Positions 1 through 8,150 of a stretch of 64,000 bases of DNA are shown here, one piece after another. Both the position numbers and the translations under genes were made by a program. Origin of the DNA: Streptomyces luteolifulvus. GTDB lineage: Bacteria; Actinomycetota; Actinomycetes; Streptomycetales; Streptomycetaceae. The DNA lies in contig NZ_VZRB01000034.1 in the NCBI RefSeq assembly GCF_008806595.1, forward strand, positions 1 through 64,000, in the 5' to 3' direction. The stretch's first letter is position 1. Each line of letters starts with the position of its first letter. The notes beneath the pieces are model-generated. The model was not told the DNA's origin. It searched no databases and saw only the letters and a program-made list of their open reading frames with translations.

Positions 1-438
1 CTGCCTCCGGCAGCCGAATACTCGCTTCGCTCGTTTCGCGCGTCCCCGCGCGAATTGCCCGCCTCCGGCGGTGGGTTATGGATTGGCCTCCGGCCATTCC
101 ATAACGTGCGTTCCTCCGGAACGGAAAAGCGGGAATGCGCTGGTTTTGTTTTGTGGGTGGGGTGTTGGGGTTTTAGTTGAGGGTTAGTCATATCCGATAT
201 TTGGGTGGGGGTTTGGGGGAATCTCCGATTCCCTTAAAGACGAGGGGAATTGAGATTTGTATTCCGTGGGGGAAAGTAGACCACGGAATACGGGGGAAGG
301 GATAGGGCCCCTCCGGGGCCCAACCCCTTGGAAGGGTGCGGGAGTCGGGGCGAGGGGGGTTGGGGGGGGGGGCCCTCTGGGCCCGGGGTGAGGACGTGCC
401 CGGGGGGTGAGGGGTGGCCTGCCTCCGGCAGGCCACCC
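1..438. repeat. Cluster of six short hairpins with identical TCC triloops
   Basis: Six inverted repeats share the form nnCC-TCC-GGnn: 1-13 (CTGCC stem), 59-71 (CCGCC), 76-104 (12 bp with one T-T mismatch), 109-123 (CGTTCC), 305-321 (GGGCCCC) and 412-438 (12 bp, GGGTGGCCTGCC). Read on the minus strand every loop is C(GGA)G, a member of the very stable C(GNA)G triloop class. I see no convincing gene in 1-950; reading frames here are low complexity. The stretch may be an origin, partition or single-strand-folding region, but function is inference. Confidence 0.6.
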
Positions 439-440
439 AC

Positions 441-464
441 AGACAGAGACAGAGACAGAGACAG
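441..464. repeat. Hexanucleotide tandem repeat (AGACAG x4)
   Basis: Four perfect tandem copies of AGACAG directly follow the 412-438 hairpin and run into a degenerate copy (GGAGAG). The sequence shows a simple repeat only; it could be a slippage product or part of the same structured non-coding region. Confidence 0.7.
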
Positions 465-797
465 GGAGAGACGCGCGCACAGCCTCAGACACACCACCAC
501 GGGCCCGACCCGACCCACAGCAGCCCAGACGACCGGACACCCCCCACCCAGGCCCACAGCGCCGCCCACACGGCCGGACATGGCCGACACCACCGCGCGG
601 AGGCACAGCCGACGCGCAACACCCCAACACACCGCCCCCCATCCCCGAAGCCGCCACACCACCACCCGCCCCCACACCCATTCCTCACACTCCTTCAACC
701 GGCGCGGGACAAGTGGCAGCAGAGGGGATGTCAGCACACCGACCACACGCCCACAGGCTTTTGACCAGGGGTGACGTGGAAGCCGGCCGCCAGGTCG

Positions 798-869
798 CGC
801 AACCTCCACCGCAACACCTGACGCAACATCAGGCGCAACGCAGTACGCAACACGGGGCGCAACAGGGTC
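798..869. repeat. Iteron-like array: six CGCAAC boxes at exact 12-bp spacing
   Basis: CGCAAC begins at 798, 810, 822, 834, 846 and 858, so six copies repeat with a constant 12-bp period while the six spacer bases vary. It lies 15-90 bp upstream of the TATTAT-containing promoter-like element before the 957 gene. Constant phasing suggests cooperative binding of one protein, as in plasmid replication iterons or operators of partition and transfer regulators. Which of these applies cannot be read from the sequence. Confidence 0.7.
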
Positions 870-882
870 TTCCCCTCCCGCG

Positions 883-912
883 CCATATCCACTATTATTT
901 GAAGTCCTGGAG
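883..912 (+). promoter_or_regulatory. Putative promoter of the 957 gene (recurring ACACTATTAT-type motif, site 1)
   Basis: The sequence CCACTATTATTTGAAG matches a motif found again near 2430, 11250 and 13190. TATTAT resembles a sigma-70 -10 box. Downstream, the leader shares CGCAGAAG..CCAAC and GAAGGGGA with the leader of the 2511 gene, the last element probably being the ribosome binding site. The iteron array lies immediately upstream. Confidence 0.5.
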
Positions 913-956
913 GAGGCGACCCCCGGGAATCGCAGAAGTCCAACGAAGGGGAAGAC

Positions 957-1328
957 GTGGAGATCCAGATCTCTGACGGGATCGTCCGTCGGGTGCGCGG
1001 CGGTAAGGACGCACCCATGAACGGCCTGGCAATTCAGGCCCGCACGGTCGCGAACTTCCTGCCCCTGATCTGCCAGAGGGCGGGTGCGAACATCGTGCAC
1101 AACTCCGACGCGAATTACACGGGAATTCGCTTCGACACCAAGGTCGGCCCCGTGGTGCTGGAAATGCCGACGGGTGACCGTCCCTACCGGCTGGTTCACG
1201 AGCTGCCGGAGCCGGACGAGACCGGGCGCACCGAAGTGGAGATGCGGCGTTTCCCGCAGATCTACAAGCCGCGTGGAGTCGCGCACATCACGGCTGAATT
1301 CCTCAGCTCTCGCGGGTTTCTGAAGTAA
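957..1328 (+). CDS. Hypothetical protein, 123 aa
   Basis: Small soluble acidic protein of unknown function. The GTG start is chosen because a GAAGGGGA ribosome binding site ends a few bases upstream and the leader matches that of the 2511 gene. No signal peptide, membrane segment or catalytic motif is visible. The first of a run of short same-strand genes ending in a DUF932 gene, a composition seen on actinobacterial plasmids and temperate elements. A near-perfect hairpin follows its stop, so it is probably transcribed alone from the promoter at about 885-905. I do not recognise the family. Confidence 0.7.
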   Translation: MEIQISDGIVRRVRGGKDAPMNGLAIQARTVANFLPLICQRAGANIVHNSDANYTGIRFDTKVGPVVLEMPTGDRPYRLVHELPEPDETGRTEVEMRRFPQIYKPRGVAHITAEFLSSRGFLK

Positions 1329-1341
1329 TCCGCAAAATTCC

Positions 1342-1382
1342 CCCGGGGGAAATAGCCGAAGGCTTCCGCTGTTTCCCCGGGG
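1342..1382 (+). terminator. Hairpin terminator after the 957 gene
   Basis: The arms CCCCCGGGGGAAATAGC and GCTGTTTCCCCGGGGG pair almost perfectly around an 11-nt loop, about 15 bp after the stop. There is no T-run, as usual for streptomycete terminators. Confidence 0.65.
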
Positions 1383-1419
1383 GCCACACACCACGTGATC
1401 GGAAAAAGGGGAACTGATC

Positions 1420-1791
1420 ATGAAGCTCGTTTCGTGTGTGACCGGCGAGGAAATCCAGACGGGCCGCACCCTACGCGTGCAGACGGGTGCAGCCGCCGGG
1501 CAGACGTGGAAATTCGAGAGGATCGCCCAGCACGCCGACGGGGTGCACCACGTGCACGCGTCGCGTCCTGGAGGGAAGTTGGGGCGGATTCACCGCGAAT
1601 TCCACCCGAGCGCTTTCGGGTGCGAGATCACGGTAGAGATCACGTGGCGCAAGAGCGTCAGCCACGCGGCCTACCGCACGTGGTCCAAGGTCGATGACTA
1701 CATGTTGGCCGGACTGTTCGCGCTTGTGCCTCTCGCGTTCTTCGAGCACTACCACTGGTCGGAATACATCGCGGCCATTTTCGGCCGCTAG
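1420..1791 (+). CDS. Hypothetical protein with C-terminal membrane segment, 123 aa
   Basis: ATG start with GGGGAA just upstream. The first ~90 residues are basic and hydrophilic; residues ~90-118 form one hydrophobic stretch (MLAGLFALVPLAFF and following), so the protein is probably tail-anchored in the membrane. No enzymatic motif is seen. It sits between the 957-gene terminator and the 1880 gene and may be co-transcribed with the latter (88-bp gap). Function unknown. Confidence 0.65.
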   Translation: MKLVSCVTGEEIQTGRTLRVQTGAAAGQTWKFERIAQHADGVHHVHASRPGGKLGRIHREFHPSAFGCEITVEITWRKSVSHAAYRTWSKVDDYMLAGLFALVPLAFFEHYHWSEYIAAIFGR

Positions 1792-1879
1792 GGGAAAAGG
1801 CGGAGTGGCCGAGCGAGTCCGCCACTCCCAAATCAGAGGGGGTCCGGGGAGCAGTCCCCGGGCCCCGGCTGGAGGGATC

Positions 1880-2392
1880 ATGGAAGAGACGCAGACGGTG
1901 AGCCGGACTGGCGAGCCGGTGACGCAGGCGGAGGCCGAGCAGGCCGGTTACGCGCTGCGGGAGTTGGCGCGCAGCGTGAGCGACCCTGACGCCCTGGGGG
2001 TGTCTGAAGAGCAGTTGGACACGGTCGTGCAGTTCTTCGAGCTGGGTTGGACGATGGGGGTGCGCACGGGTCACACCGCCCCGGCTGTGGCGGGTGTCCC
2101 GGTCGACCGAGAGACCGTCACGCGCGCGTTCGCCGAGCTGCTGGGCCGGGTGTCGGTTCCGCAGTACCCCGGGCCCGCACTGTGGCAGAAGGTCGACTAT
2201 CACGGCAGTGTGACCCAGCGTCACGGCGCGTTGTGGGTGTGCGCGATCCACGTGCACGCCGACCCGTTCGGCGGAGAGCCGGAGTTGCGCTACGACCTGT
2301 GCGAGATGCGCGGCGTTGCGCCGGTAACGGTGGTCACGGGTGCGCGTCGTACGAGCCTGACGCCGTTGCCGGTGTTCCGCGCCATGGGCTAA
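1880..2392 (+). CDS. Hypothetical protein, 170 aa
   Basis: Starts at ATG 1880 behind a clear GGAGGG ribosome binding site. The N-terminal half is helical and acidic; the C-terminal half (from about residue 95) contains alternating hydrophobic strands and aromatic residues (ALWQKVDYHG, ALWVCAIHVH), consistent with a small alpha/beta fold. No known motif was recognised. Followed after 10 bp by the inverted repeat and promoter-like element that lead into the DUF932 gene. Confidence 0.7.
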   Translation: MEETQTVSRTGEPVTQAEAEQAGYALRELARSVSDPDALGVSEEQLDTVVQFFELGWTMGVRTGHTAPAVAGVPVDRETVTRAFAELLGRVSVPQYPGPALWQKVDYHGSVTQRHGALWVCAIHVHADPFGGEPELRYDLCEMRGVAPVTVVTGARRTSLTPLPVFRAMG

Positions 2393-2400
2393 GTGTGCTG

Positions 2401-2478
2401 GTCAGGGGTGGGTTCACTCACCCCTAAAACACACTATTATTGAAGTTGTTCGGGGGGCGGTGGCCCCGCCCCCCGAAC
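2401..2478 (+). promoter_or_regulatory. Regulatory region of the DUF932 gene: inverted repeat, ACACTATTAT promoter motif (site 2) and leader hairpin
   Basis: Three elements follow each other. An inverted repeat AGGGGTG/CACCCCT lies at 2404-2410/2419-2425. A -10-like TATTAT lies at 2435-2440, inside AAAACACACTATTATTGAAG. A perfect 13-bp hairpin (GTTCGGGGGGCGG at 2448-2460, loop TGGCC, complementary arm 2466-2478) would lie at the 5' end of the transcript. The first 15 bases (GTCAGGGGyGGGTTC) recur at 11221, where the same motif order is seen, so this is a conserved control module. Confidence 0.6.
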
Positions 2479-2510
2479 CGCAGAAGCCAACACGAAGGGG
2501 AGAACACCGC

Positions 2511-3689
2511 ATGACTCAGCAGTTCGCCGAGCGCGCCACGAACGTGGCCCCCACCGGTGCCCGAAACGCCGAACTCTCCGACCTGGTCCGCATCCTGGAG
2601 GACCAGAACGAGCACAAGATGGACGTAGTCGTCTCCGCGTCCGCGCTGCGCTTCCGTGAGGGAAACGTGCACGTCGAGGGCGTGGAGTCCCTGATCACCG
2701 AGGACGGTGTGACGGAGGTCGACGGCATCTACCGGCCCACCGCCGTGGCCGACGAGGGGATTGCGGACAAGCTCCGTATCCCGCTCGCCTACCTGCGCCG
2801 GATGCGCGCCGAGAACGTCCCGCTGCTGGACGAGAACGTGAACACGTGGCTGCGGGAGGAGCCGGAGCGCCGTTTCATGCTCCGCGCGTTCCGGGGCGAC
2901 AGCGGACCCGGCATGCCGCCCGCCGAGGGCGTGGCCCGCGCGCTGCTGTCCGACAGCTACAAGCTGATGGACAACTTCGACATGCTGCTGGCCGCCCTGG
3001 ACGGGGTGAAGCAGTCCGGCCACCCCACCCGCGTCACGGGGTGCGACCTGACGGACCGGCGCATGTACGTGCGCGTCGAGTCCGAGGAAGTGGCCGTGCA
3101 GGCCCGCGAGTTGCTGCGCGGCTACCGCTCCCCCTTCGACGGCCGCAGCGGTGACGAACTGCCGATGATCTCGGCCGGTTTCGTCATCACCAACAGCGAA
3201 GTCGGTTCCGGGGCGTACACCATCACCCCGCGCGCGGTCATCCAGGTCTGCCGCAACGGTCTGACCCAGACCAAGGACGTCATGCGCGCCGTGCACCTCG
3301 GAGGCAAGCAGGACGAGGGCGTTGTGTCCTGGTCCGGCCAGACCCAGCGCAAGACGCTGGAGCTGATCACGTCCAAGACCGCCGACGCCGTGCGTACGTT
3401 CCTGTCACGGGAGTACGTCGAGGCCAAGGTGCACGAGATGGAAGCCGCCGCCGGGAAGACCCTGGACGAGCCGACGAAGACCATCGAGCACGTCACCAAG
3501 ACGCTCAGCATCGGCACCGAGGCCAAGGACATGATCCTGTCGCACTTCGTGCGGGGCGGTCAGATGACGGCCGGGGGCGTGATGCAGGCCATCACGTCGA
3601 CCGCGCAGACCCTCACCGACGCCGACCAGGCCGCCGCCCTGGAGGCACTCGCCGTGCCCGCCCTGACGGCCGCCGCCGCGCACGGCTGA
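2511..3689 (+). CDS. DUF932 (phage/plasmid-like) protein, 392 aa
   Basis: Length and sequence style fit the DUF932 family, found on plasmids and phages and of unresolved function. Conserved-looking blocks include RIPLAYLRRM near residue 90, RAFRGDSGPGMPPAEG near 125, RALLSDSYKLMDNFDMLLA near 145, YVRVES near 185, and the region SGAYTITPRAVIQVCRNGLT near 240 that typifies the family. ATG 2511 is preceded by GAAGGGGAGAACACCGC. It has its own promoter module and leader hairpin and ends at a strong terminator, so it is likely monocistronic. Cytoplasmic; no membrane segments. Confidence 0.9.
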   Translation: MTQQFAERATNVAPTGARNAELSDLVRILEDQNEHKMDVVVSASALRFREGNVHVEGVESLITEDGVTEVDGIYRPTAVADEGIADKLRIPLAYLRRMRAENVPLLDENVNTWLREEPERRFMLRAFRGDSGPGMPPAEGVARALLSDSYKLMDNFDMLLAALDGVKQSGHPTRVTGCDLTDRRMYVRVESEEVAVQARELLRGYRSPFDGRSGDELPMISAGFVITNSEVGSGAYTITPRAVIQVCRNGLTQTKDVMRAVHLGGKQDEGVVSWSGQTQRKTLELITSKTADAVRTFLSREYVEAKVHEMEAAAGKTLDEPTKTIEHVTKTLSIGTEAKDMILSHFVRGGQMTAGGVMQAITSTAQTLTDADQAAALEALAVPALTAAAAHG

Positions 3690-3695
3690 CAGACC

Positions 3696-3737
3696 CCCGT
3701 GCGGGCCGGGAACCTCCCCGAGCCCGGCCCGCACGGG
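3696..3737 (+). terminator. 15-bp hairpin terminator after the DUF932 gene
   Basis: CCCGTGCGGGCCGGG (3696-3710) pairs perfectly with 3723-3737 around a 12-nt loop, seven bases after the stop. Confidence 0.8.
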
Positions 3738-3757
3738 CCCCACGCCCCGCCCAAGCA

Positions 3758-3925
3758 CCGGGCGGGCACCCCTCCCGACCGTCCGGGGGTGCCCGCCCGG
3801 CCCCCACAGCGCGGAGCGCGCCCCCACCCTGTCAGGGAGCGCGGAGCGCGCCCGCCCCGCCGTCTGCCGCGTAGCGGCAGCGCGACGAGTCTGCGGAGCA
3901 GACCGCGCGCCCAGAAGAACCCCGC
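3758..3925. repeat. Second hairpin cluster, several with GGA/GTA triloops
   Basis: A 15-bp hairpin (CCGGGCGGGCACCCC 3758-3772 with 3786-3800) is followed by short triloop hairpins: GCGC-GGA-GCGC twice, CTGCCGC-GTA-GCGGCAG and GTCTGC-GGA-GCAGAC. All short ones have C(GNA)G loops, the same class as the left-end cluster but on the opposite strand. This fills the 299-bp gap between the DUF932 gene and the 3989 gene; no gene is visible in it. Confidence 0.6.
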
Positions 3926-3988
3926 CGCGCCACACGACACGTGCGCCGGCCCCCGGTACTCACCGCCCCGTCCGCAAGGAGTAGCCGC

Positions 3989-4474
3989 ATGCCCGCACGC
4001 CCGCAGCTCACCCGCCCCGACGACGCCGCCACGGCGGCCGCCATGGGCCACGCCATGAACGCACTCACCGCCCTACTGGTCGCTCTCGGCGAGGGCAGCC
4101 ACCAGTTCGACATCGTTGCTGAGCGCACCAACGACACGATCGTCACCGCCGACCTGTCTTTGTCTGTCAGGGCGTCGCCGCTGCGGGTGAAGCACACCGA
4201 GGAGGGCTACCTCCGGTTCTTCGCGCTGCTGACGTTCGCCCTGGAGTACAGCACCATCCGGCGCGCCGTCCTGGTGGCCACGACCGCCGACGAGCCGTTC
4301 CCGCGCGCCTGTGGCTGGACCGTGCGGGACGGATGGCTGCACCCCATGGACCGCCGCGAACTCCAGGAGGCGGTCATTCCCTGCCCTGACGTCGCCGCGC
4401 CGCTGCACCTGGCCTACGACGCCCCGGAGCTGCCCCAGATCCATGACACCGACGAGGAGAGTCCCCGTGGCTGA
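3989..4474 (+). CDS. Hypothetical protein, 161 aa
   Basis: ATG 3989 is chosen because AAGGAG lies eight bases upstream; longer readings start in the hairpin cluster. The protein has a helical first third, then strands with LSLSVRASPLRV and a central YLRFFALLTFALEY helix, and an acidic tail. No recognised domain. Its stop overlaps the GTG start of the next small gene, so the two are translationally coupled. Function unknown. Confidence 0.65.
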   Translation: MPARPQLTRPDDAATAAAMGHAMNALTALLVALGEGSHQFDIVAERTNDTIVTADLSLSVRASPLRVKHTEEGYLRFFALLTFALEYSTIRRAVLVATTADEPFPRACGWTVRDGWLHPMDRRELQEAVIPCPDVAAPLHLAYDAPELPQIHDTDEESPRG

Positions 4475-4673
4475 CACGCCCGCCGTCACCGCCAACGGCT
4501 ACTGCACCAACACCACCCCGGCCCCCGGCACCATCCGCACCGTCAACGCCAAGAACACCGGACCGAAGTTCTTCCACCTGCACGGCCGCCGCTTAGGCAA
4601 CTGCCCGTGCGGCAAGGAAGTGTCCCTGACCGAGCGGGACAACCTGCGCCGCCACAAGCCGCCGCAGGAGTAA
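4467..4673 (+). CDS. Small Cys-containing protein, 68 aa
   Basis: The GTG start at 4467 overlaps the end of the preceding gene and has GAGGAG eight bases upstream, so coupled translation is likely. The basic protein carries NCPCGKEVSL near residue 48 and one further Cys near residue 12; with HLHG between them these could bind zinc, but the set is too small to be certain. Tail NLRRHKPPQE is strongly basic. Possibly nucleic-acid binding; family not recognised. Confidence 0.6.
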   Translation: MADTPAVTANGYCTNTTPAPGTIRTVNAKNTGPKFFHLHGRRLGNCPCGKEVSLTERDNLRRHKPPQE

Positions 4674-4844
4674 CCCACAGACGCCGTCCGCCGCCCCCTT
4701 CCCCCCGGGGCGGCGGACGGCCCGCCCCGGCCAGAGCGCCACTGGCCGACGACCTGCCGCCCCGACGCCCGCGCCCTCCCCTTCAGCGAGCGCCGGGCGG
4801 CAGGCCCCCGCTCACCCAGCCCACCGACGAGGAGCCGCAGCCCC

Positions 4845-5252
4845 ATGACCAGCCCGAGCCTGACCGTCGACACGCCCGCCGGCACCGTGCGCGCCACCGC
4901 CGGCCCCCGCCAGGACGACGCCGTCGTCTTCGAGCTGGGCGGGGCGATGCGCGGCAGCGTGCACGTCACCTGCACCACCGACCCCCACCACTGGGATCAG
5001 TTCACCGCCGTACGCGCCTGTCTCGGCCCCGTCAACGCCTACCAGACCACCGCCCCCGACGACGCCCTCCCGCGGCTCACCCACAGCCGCACCGGCTACC
5101 ACGGCAGCCTGACCCTCTACCCCGACGTCCGCCGACAGACACGAGCCGCCCGAGAAGACGGCAGCGACGCTCACCGCCGTCCTGCGCGCCTGCGCCCACC
5201 GCCACGATTTGCCCGTGATCCTGAACGCTTCCCGGCAACGCGACAAACGTAG
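4845..5252 (+). pseudogene. Hypothetical gene with a likely frameshift near 5135
   Basis: ATG 4845 opens a protein-like reading (HWDQFTAVRACLGPVNAYQ, SRTGYHGSLTLYPDV) for about 97 residues. After that the same frame turns into low-complexity Arg/Pro, while another frame continues with a natural protein tail (DRHEPPEKTAATLTAVLRAC, then HRHDLPVILNASRQRDKR). One indel at about 5130-5140 joins the two. Either the gene is decayed or there is a base-calling error. It converges on the Nudix gene, whose 3' end lies 8 bp away. Unknown family. Confidence 0.5.
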
Positions 5253-5259
5253 TCGCCGG

Positions 5260-5784
5260 TCACATCACGGGTACGCCGTCCCGGAGATACAGCGGCCGCC
5301 CCATCTCCAGCGCGCGCACAGCCCCCTCGAAACGGCGTCGCATTCGGTCCCGGAGGAGAACACCAGCTTCGTCCGGCGTGACGAACGCGACCTCGGACAG
5401 CTCGTCGTCGCGCGGCCGTAGCCGGTCGGCCTGGTCCTGGTCGAGCATGCCGCCGTCGAAGACAAACGCAATCTGGTCGTCCCAGGGTCCGTGCGGGGCG
5501 ACCCAATCCACCACCAGCAGACCCCGCAGGACGACCCCGAGGTCAAGTTCTTCGATCAGCTCTCGGCGCACCGCGTCCTCCGGCGGTTCGTTGGCCTCCG
5601 CCATCCCGCCGGGCAGGTCCCAGCCGGGTTTGTAGGTGGGATTGACCAGGAGCACGCGCCCGGCCGGATCCCGGAGCAGCACGTCAGCGGCGACGCGTTT
5701 GCGGGCTTGCTTGGCGTTCCCCTCCGCAAGGTAGGCGTTCCACGCGTCGGGGTCGGCAGGGGTAGGTGTCTTGGTGGGCCTCAT
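5260..5784 (-). CDS. Nudix hydrolase, 174 aa
   Basis: Nudix enzymes hydrolyse nucleoside diphosphates linked to another group. The Nudix box is clear: GMAEANEPPEDAVRRELIEE gives G-x5-E-x7-RE-x2-EE, although the last Gly of the consensus is Asp. A preceding GWDLPGG matches the usual approach strand. The start ATG overlaps the stop of the upstream regulator gene (ATGA), so both form one operon. Nudix genes next to HTH/TPR regulators and RsbW-like ATPases are frequent in Streptomyces; the substrate cannot be predicted. Confidence 0.9.
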   Translation of the reverse strand: MRPTKTPTPADPDAWNAYLAEGNAKQARKRVAADVLLRDPAGRVLLVNPTYKPGWDLPGGMAEANEPPEDAVRRELIEELDLGVVLRGLLVVDWVAPHGPWDDQIAFVFDGGMLDQDQADRLRPRDDELSEVAFVTPDEAGVLLRDRMRRRFEGAVRALEMGRPLYLRDGVPVM

Positions 5785-7049
5785 GCGGTGGTGCCTCCCG
5801 GAGACGGCGGGATCAGATCGGCCAGCAGGAGCATTCTGGCGCGGCGTGCGTCATCGAATCGCACCAGGTACTCCCGGACCGGCCCGTACGACCGGTGCGG
5901 CTCCAGCAGCCGGCGCAGCTCGTCGAGGTGCTGCACGACCCGGACAGAGCCGAGGGTGGGGCTCGCGCTGAGGAGGGCGTGACCGGCGCTCACGGCGGCG
6001 TCCAGGTCGCCGCGGCGTACGTGGATGTCCACCAGGCTGATCCGGGACAACGCCAGCGACCGCACGCGGCCCGCCTCCCGCAGCGCAACAGCCTGTTCGG
6101 CATGGGTCAGAGCCTGGTCGTACTGCTCCAGGTCACGCAGGACCAGCGCTGACTCACTGGACAGCGCGGCGGCATCGAACGGGCTCAGCCACGGGTGATC
6201 GGCAGCAGCTACTCCTCCGAGGCCACACCGGGCAGCATCCAGTGCGCGGGCGGCCGGGGTGCGCTGCGCCGCGACGGCCAGGGCCCGCGCCTGCATGGTG
6301 TTCAGCCGAGCCGTCAGCGCGGGAATCCGTGGCCCCTGCGCCGCGAGGTCGAGCCCGGTCCGGGCCCAGCCGACGGCCCCCGCAGGGTCCCCGGTCTGGA
6401 GTGCAAGGTGGCTGCTGCTGGCGGCGACGTGTGCGGCCAGCGGGGAGTCACCGAATGTGCGGGCCAGCGGGAGCGCGCGGGCGAAGTGCCGGGCGGCGCG
6501 TTCATCCTGGCCGGAGTCGTGGGCCATCCACCCGGCCATCTCGGTCAGCGCCGCCGCGGCGGCGAACGCCTGCGGCCCGCTGCCGACGTCGACCAGCCGG
6601 GGCGCCACCCGGTCCGACAGATGCCGCACGACCGTCCCGTACAACCGCCCGCCGCCGGCCTGCCGGTCAGCGCTGCGGAAGTGGTCCATCGCCACCAGGT
6701 CGTCACCGTCCGGCGGCGGGTGGTCCACCCGCTGGTGCTCAGCAGCCGTCGGCGCAGGCTCCCACGACCGGCGAGCCAGGCCCAGCAGATGACCAGGGAT
6801 GTGGAAGGCGTCCGCGATCTGCTCGAACAGGGCCAGCTTCTCCACCCGGCTCTTGCCGTTCATGTAGTCGTAGAGCCGACCTTGCGTGATGTCGACGGCG
6901 GCGGCAATCCGCCGTGTGCTGACACCTCGGACGTTGAGCATCCGGAAGAGGGCGCCCATGTCCCGCTCGGCGCAGGCGCGTAGCAGCCGCTCGTCACTGA
7001 GCAGCCCGGCCACGACCGCGCGCGGGTCTGGTAGTGACTGCTGGTTCAT
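5781..7049 (-). CDS. HTH-TPR transcriptional regulator, 422 aa
   Basis: An N-terminal helix-turn-helix (residues ~35-80, with VSTRRIAAAVDITQGRLYDY and MNGKSRVEKLALFEQIADAF) is followed by helical TPR-like repeats to the C terminus. This layout is common among streptomycete pleiotropic regulators controlling differentiation and antibiotic genes. The start MNQQSLPD at 7049 is chosen because GGGGGAG lies eight bases upstream. It is co-transcribed with the Nudix gene and divergent from the HATPase and RiPP genes, which makes it a candidate regulator of that cluster (inference). The 230-bp divergent spacer should contain both promoters, but no clear -35/-10 pair stood out. Confidence 0.8.
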   Translation of the reverse strand: MNQQSLPDPRAVVAGLLSDERLLRACAERDMGALFRMLNVRGVSTRRIAAAVDITQGRLYDYMNGKSRVEKLALFEQIADAFHIPGHLLGLARRSWEPAPTAAEHQRVDHPPPDGDDLVAMDHFRSADRQAGGGRLYGTVVRHLSDRVAPRLVDVGSGPQAFAAAAALTEMAGWMAHDSGQDERAARHFARALPLARTFGDSPLAAHVAASSSHLALQTGDPAGAVGWARTGLDLAAQGPRIPALTARLNTMQARALAVAAQRTPAARALDAARCGLGGVAAADHPWLSPFDAAALSSESALVLRDLEQYDQALTHAEQAVALREAGRVRSLALSRISLVDIHVRRGDLDAAVSAGHALLSASPTLGSVRVVQHLDELRRLLEPHRSYGPVREYLVRFDDARRARMLLLADLIPPSPGGTTA

Positions 7050-7279
7050 TTGCGACTCCCCCGAGTAGCGGTGAGTCGATGCTATGTCCAACGGCCTTGG
7101 GGTGACTCCGGGTTGGAGTCACCTTCTGGAGTCTCCCCGTCCCCTTCCCGTCGCGTTGACTGGCTGTCAGCCGCCGGGAGGGCCCCCGTGTGAACGCACC
7201 CTGACGGCGCCCCGCCCGCAGGCTTCTCCCCCGAGGCGTGCGGGCGGGGGACTCCCCACCCCCGACTGAGGCATTGACG

Positions 7280-7717
7280 ATGACCATGGCAACGGCGGAA
7301 GACCGGCCGACTGGCCACGAGGGCTACAGCGTGACCATGACGTGCGAGGCAGAGACGGTCCCCGAGGCCCGGCGCCTCGTACACCAGAGCTGCACCCAAT
7401 GGGGCCTTGCCAGCGAGACGGCCCAGACGGCGGCGCTGATCATGTCGGAACTCGTCACCAACGCACTCAAACACGGCCGCAGCCACTCCATCCGCGTCCG
7501 CATCGAACGTCCCACAACGGACCGAGTTCTCGTGGCAGTCATAGACAGACTGCGCGCCAGCGGCGCCCTGGAGCCGCGCAGCCCCGTGCCTGAAGACGCC
7601 TCAGGCCGGGGTCTTGTCCTGGTAGACACGCTCGCCGACCGATGGGGCACCACCCTGCTGCCCTGGGGAAAACGGGTCTGGGCCGAGATCCTCGTCAAGC
7701 ACGAGGCCGACCAGTGA
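7280..7717 (+). CDS. RsbW-like ATP-binding protein (HATPase_c_2), 145 aa
   Basis: Short GHKL ATPase of the anti-sigma/serine-kinase type. The N-box ELVTNALKHG lies at about residues 56-65 and the lid/G2 region DASGRGLVLVDTLADRWG at about 112-130. Such proteins bind ATP and often a sigma factor, but in Streptomyces many lone copies flank specialised-metabolite clusters without a proven partner. It lies 433 bp upstream of the tgmA-like precursor on the same strand. ATG 7280 or the ATG six bases later are both possible starts. Confidence 0.85.
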   Translation: MTMATAEDRPTGHEGYSVTMTCEAETVPEARRLVHQSCTQWGLASETAQTAALIMSELVTNALKHGRSHSIRVRIERPTTDRVLVAVIDRLRASGALEPRSPVPEDASGRGLVLVDTLADRWGTTLLPWGKRVWAEILVKHEADQ

Positions 7718-8150
7718 CCGGCCGCCACCAGCTTTCCGTCTTGCGACGGTGCAACAGCTGGCGCCGGACTCCTGGGCGCTGTCGCTGTCGGGCTCGGCGT
7801 GGTTGCATCCATCGTCTCACACGAGCTACGCACAAGTCCTCATGCGCTGGTCGGGCACTCCAGCCTCGACCTCGACCCCGGCGAGCCGGCAGCCGTTGCG
7901 CTCGCCGATCACTCCAGCGGCCACCCGTGCCAGTGCGCATCCCGCGCCGCTCCCTGAACTGCCACACTGCGGGGACGTCCCCCGAATAAGGCCGACTCCC
8001 CTACGGCCGATCCCCGCCAGGGCCCGCATCATCACTTGCCGGCCGGGGGCACGCTCGTTCACACACTGCCCGGCCGGGCCTTCCTCGTCGTCTGGAACGT
8101 CCATGCGGCGGGGTGACACTGTTGGATTCACCTGAGAGATGAGGAGACTC
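7718..8150. other. Intergenic region before the graspetide operon
   Basis: No convincing gene, tRNA or repeat is seen in these 433 bp. It must hold the promoter of tgmABC. The only strong signal is the GAGGAG ribosome binding site at about 8141 in front of ATG 8151. Confidence 0.5.

Noticed and set aside
1..440. Streptomyces telomere (terminal palindromes of a linear replicon)
   Set aside because: The hairpins are of a similar class, but the conserved telomere start is absent, palindromes are spaced widely, and the window edge is arbitrary.
798..869. CRISPR array
   Set aside because: Units are 12 bp with 6-bp spacers, far too short; no cas genes in the window.
234..1469. Long minus-strand frame across 234-1469
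   Set aside because: It runs antisense to the 957 gene and through hairpin DNA, with low-complexity Gly/Val sequence; a high-GC shadow.
7749..8135. Possible gene upstream of tgmA
   Set aside because: No ribosome binding site, uneven composition and no conserved-looking segment in any frame.
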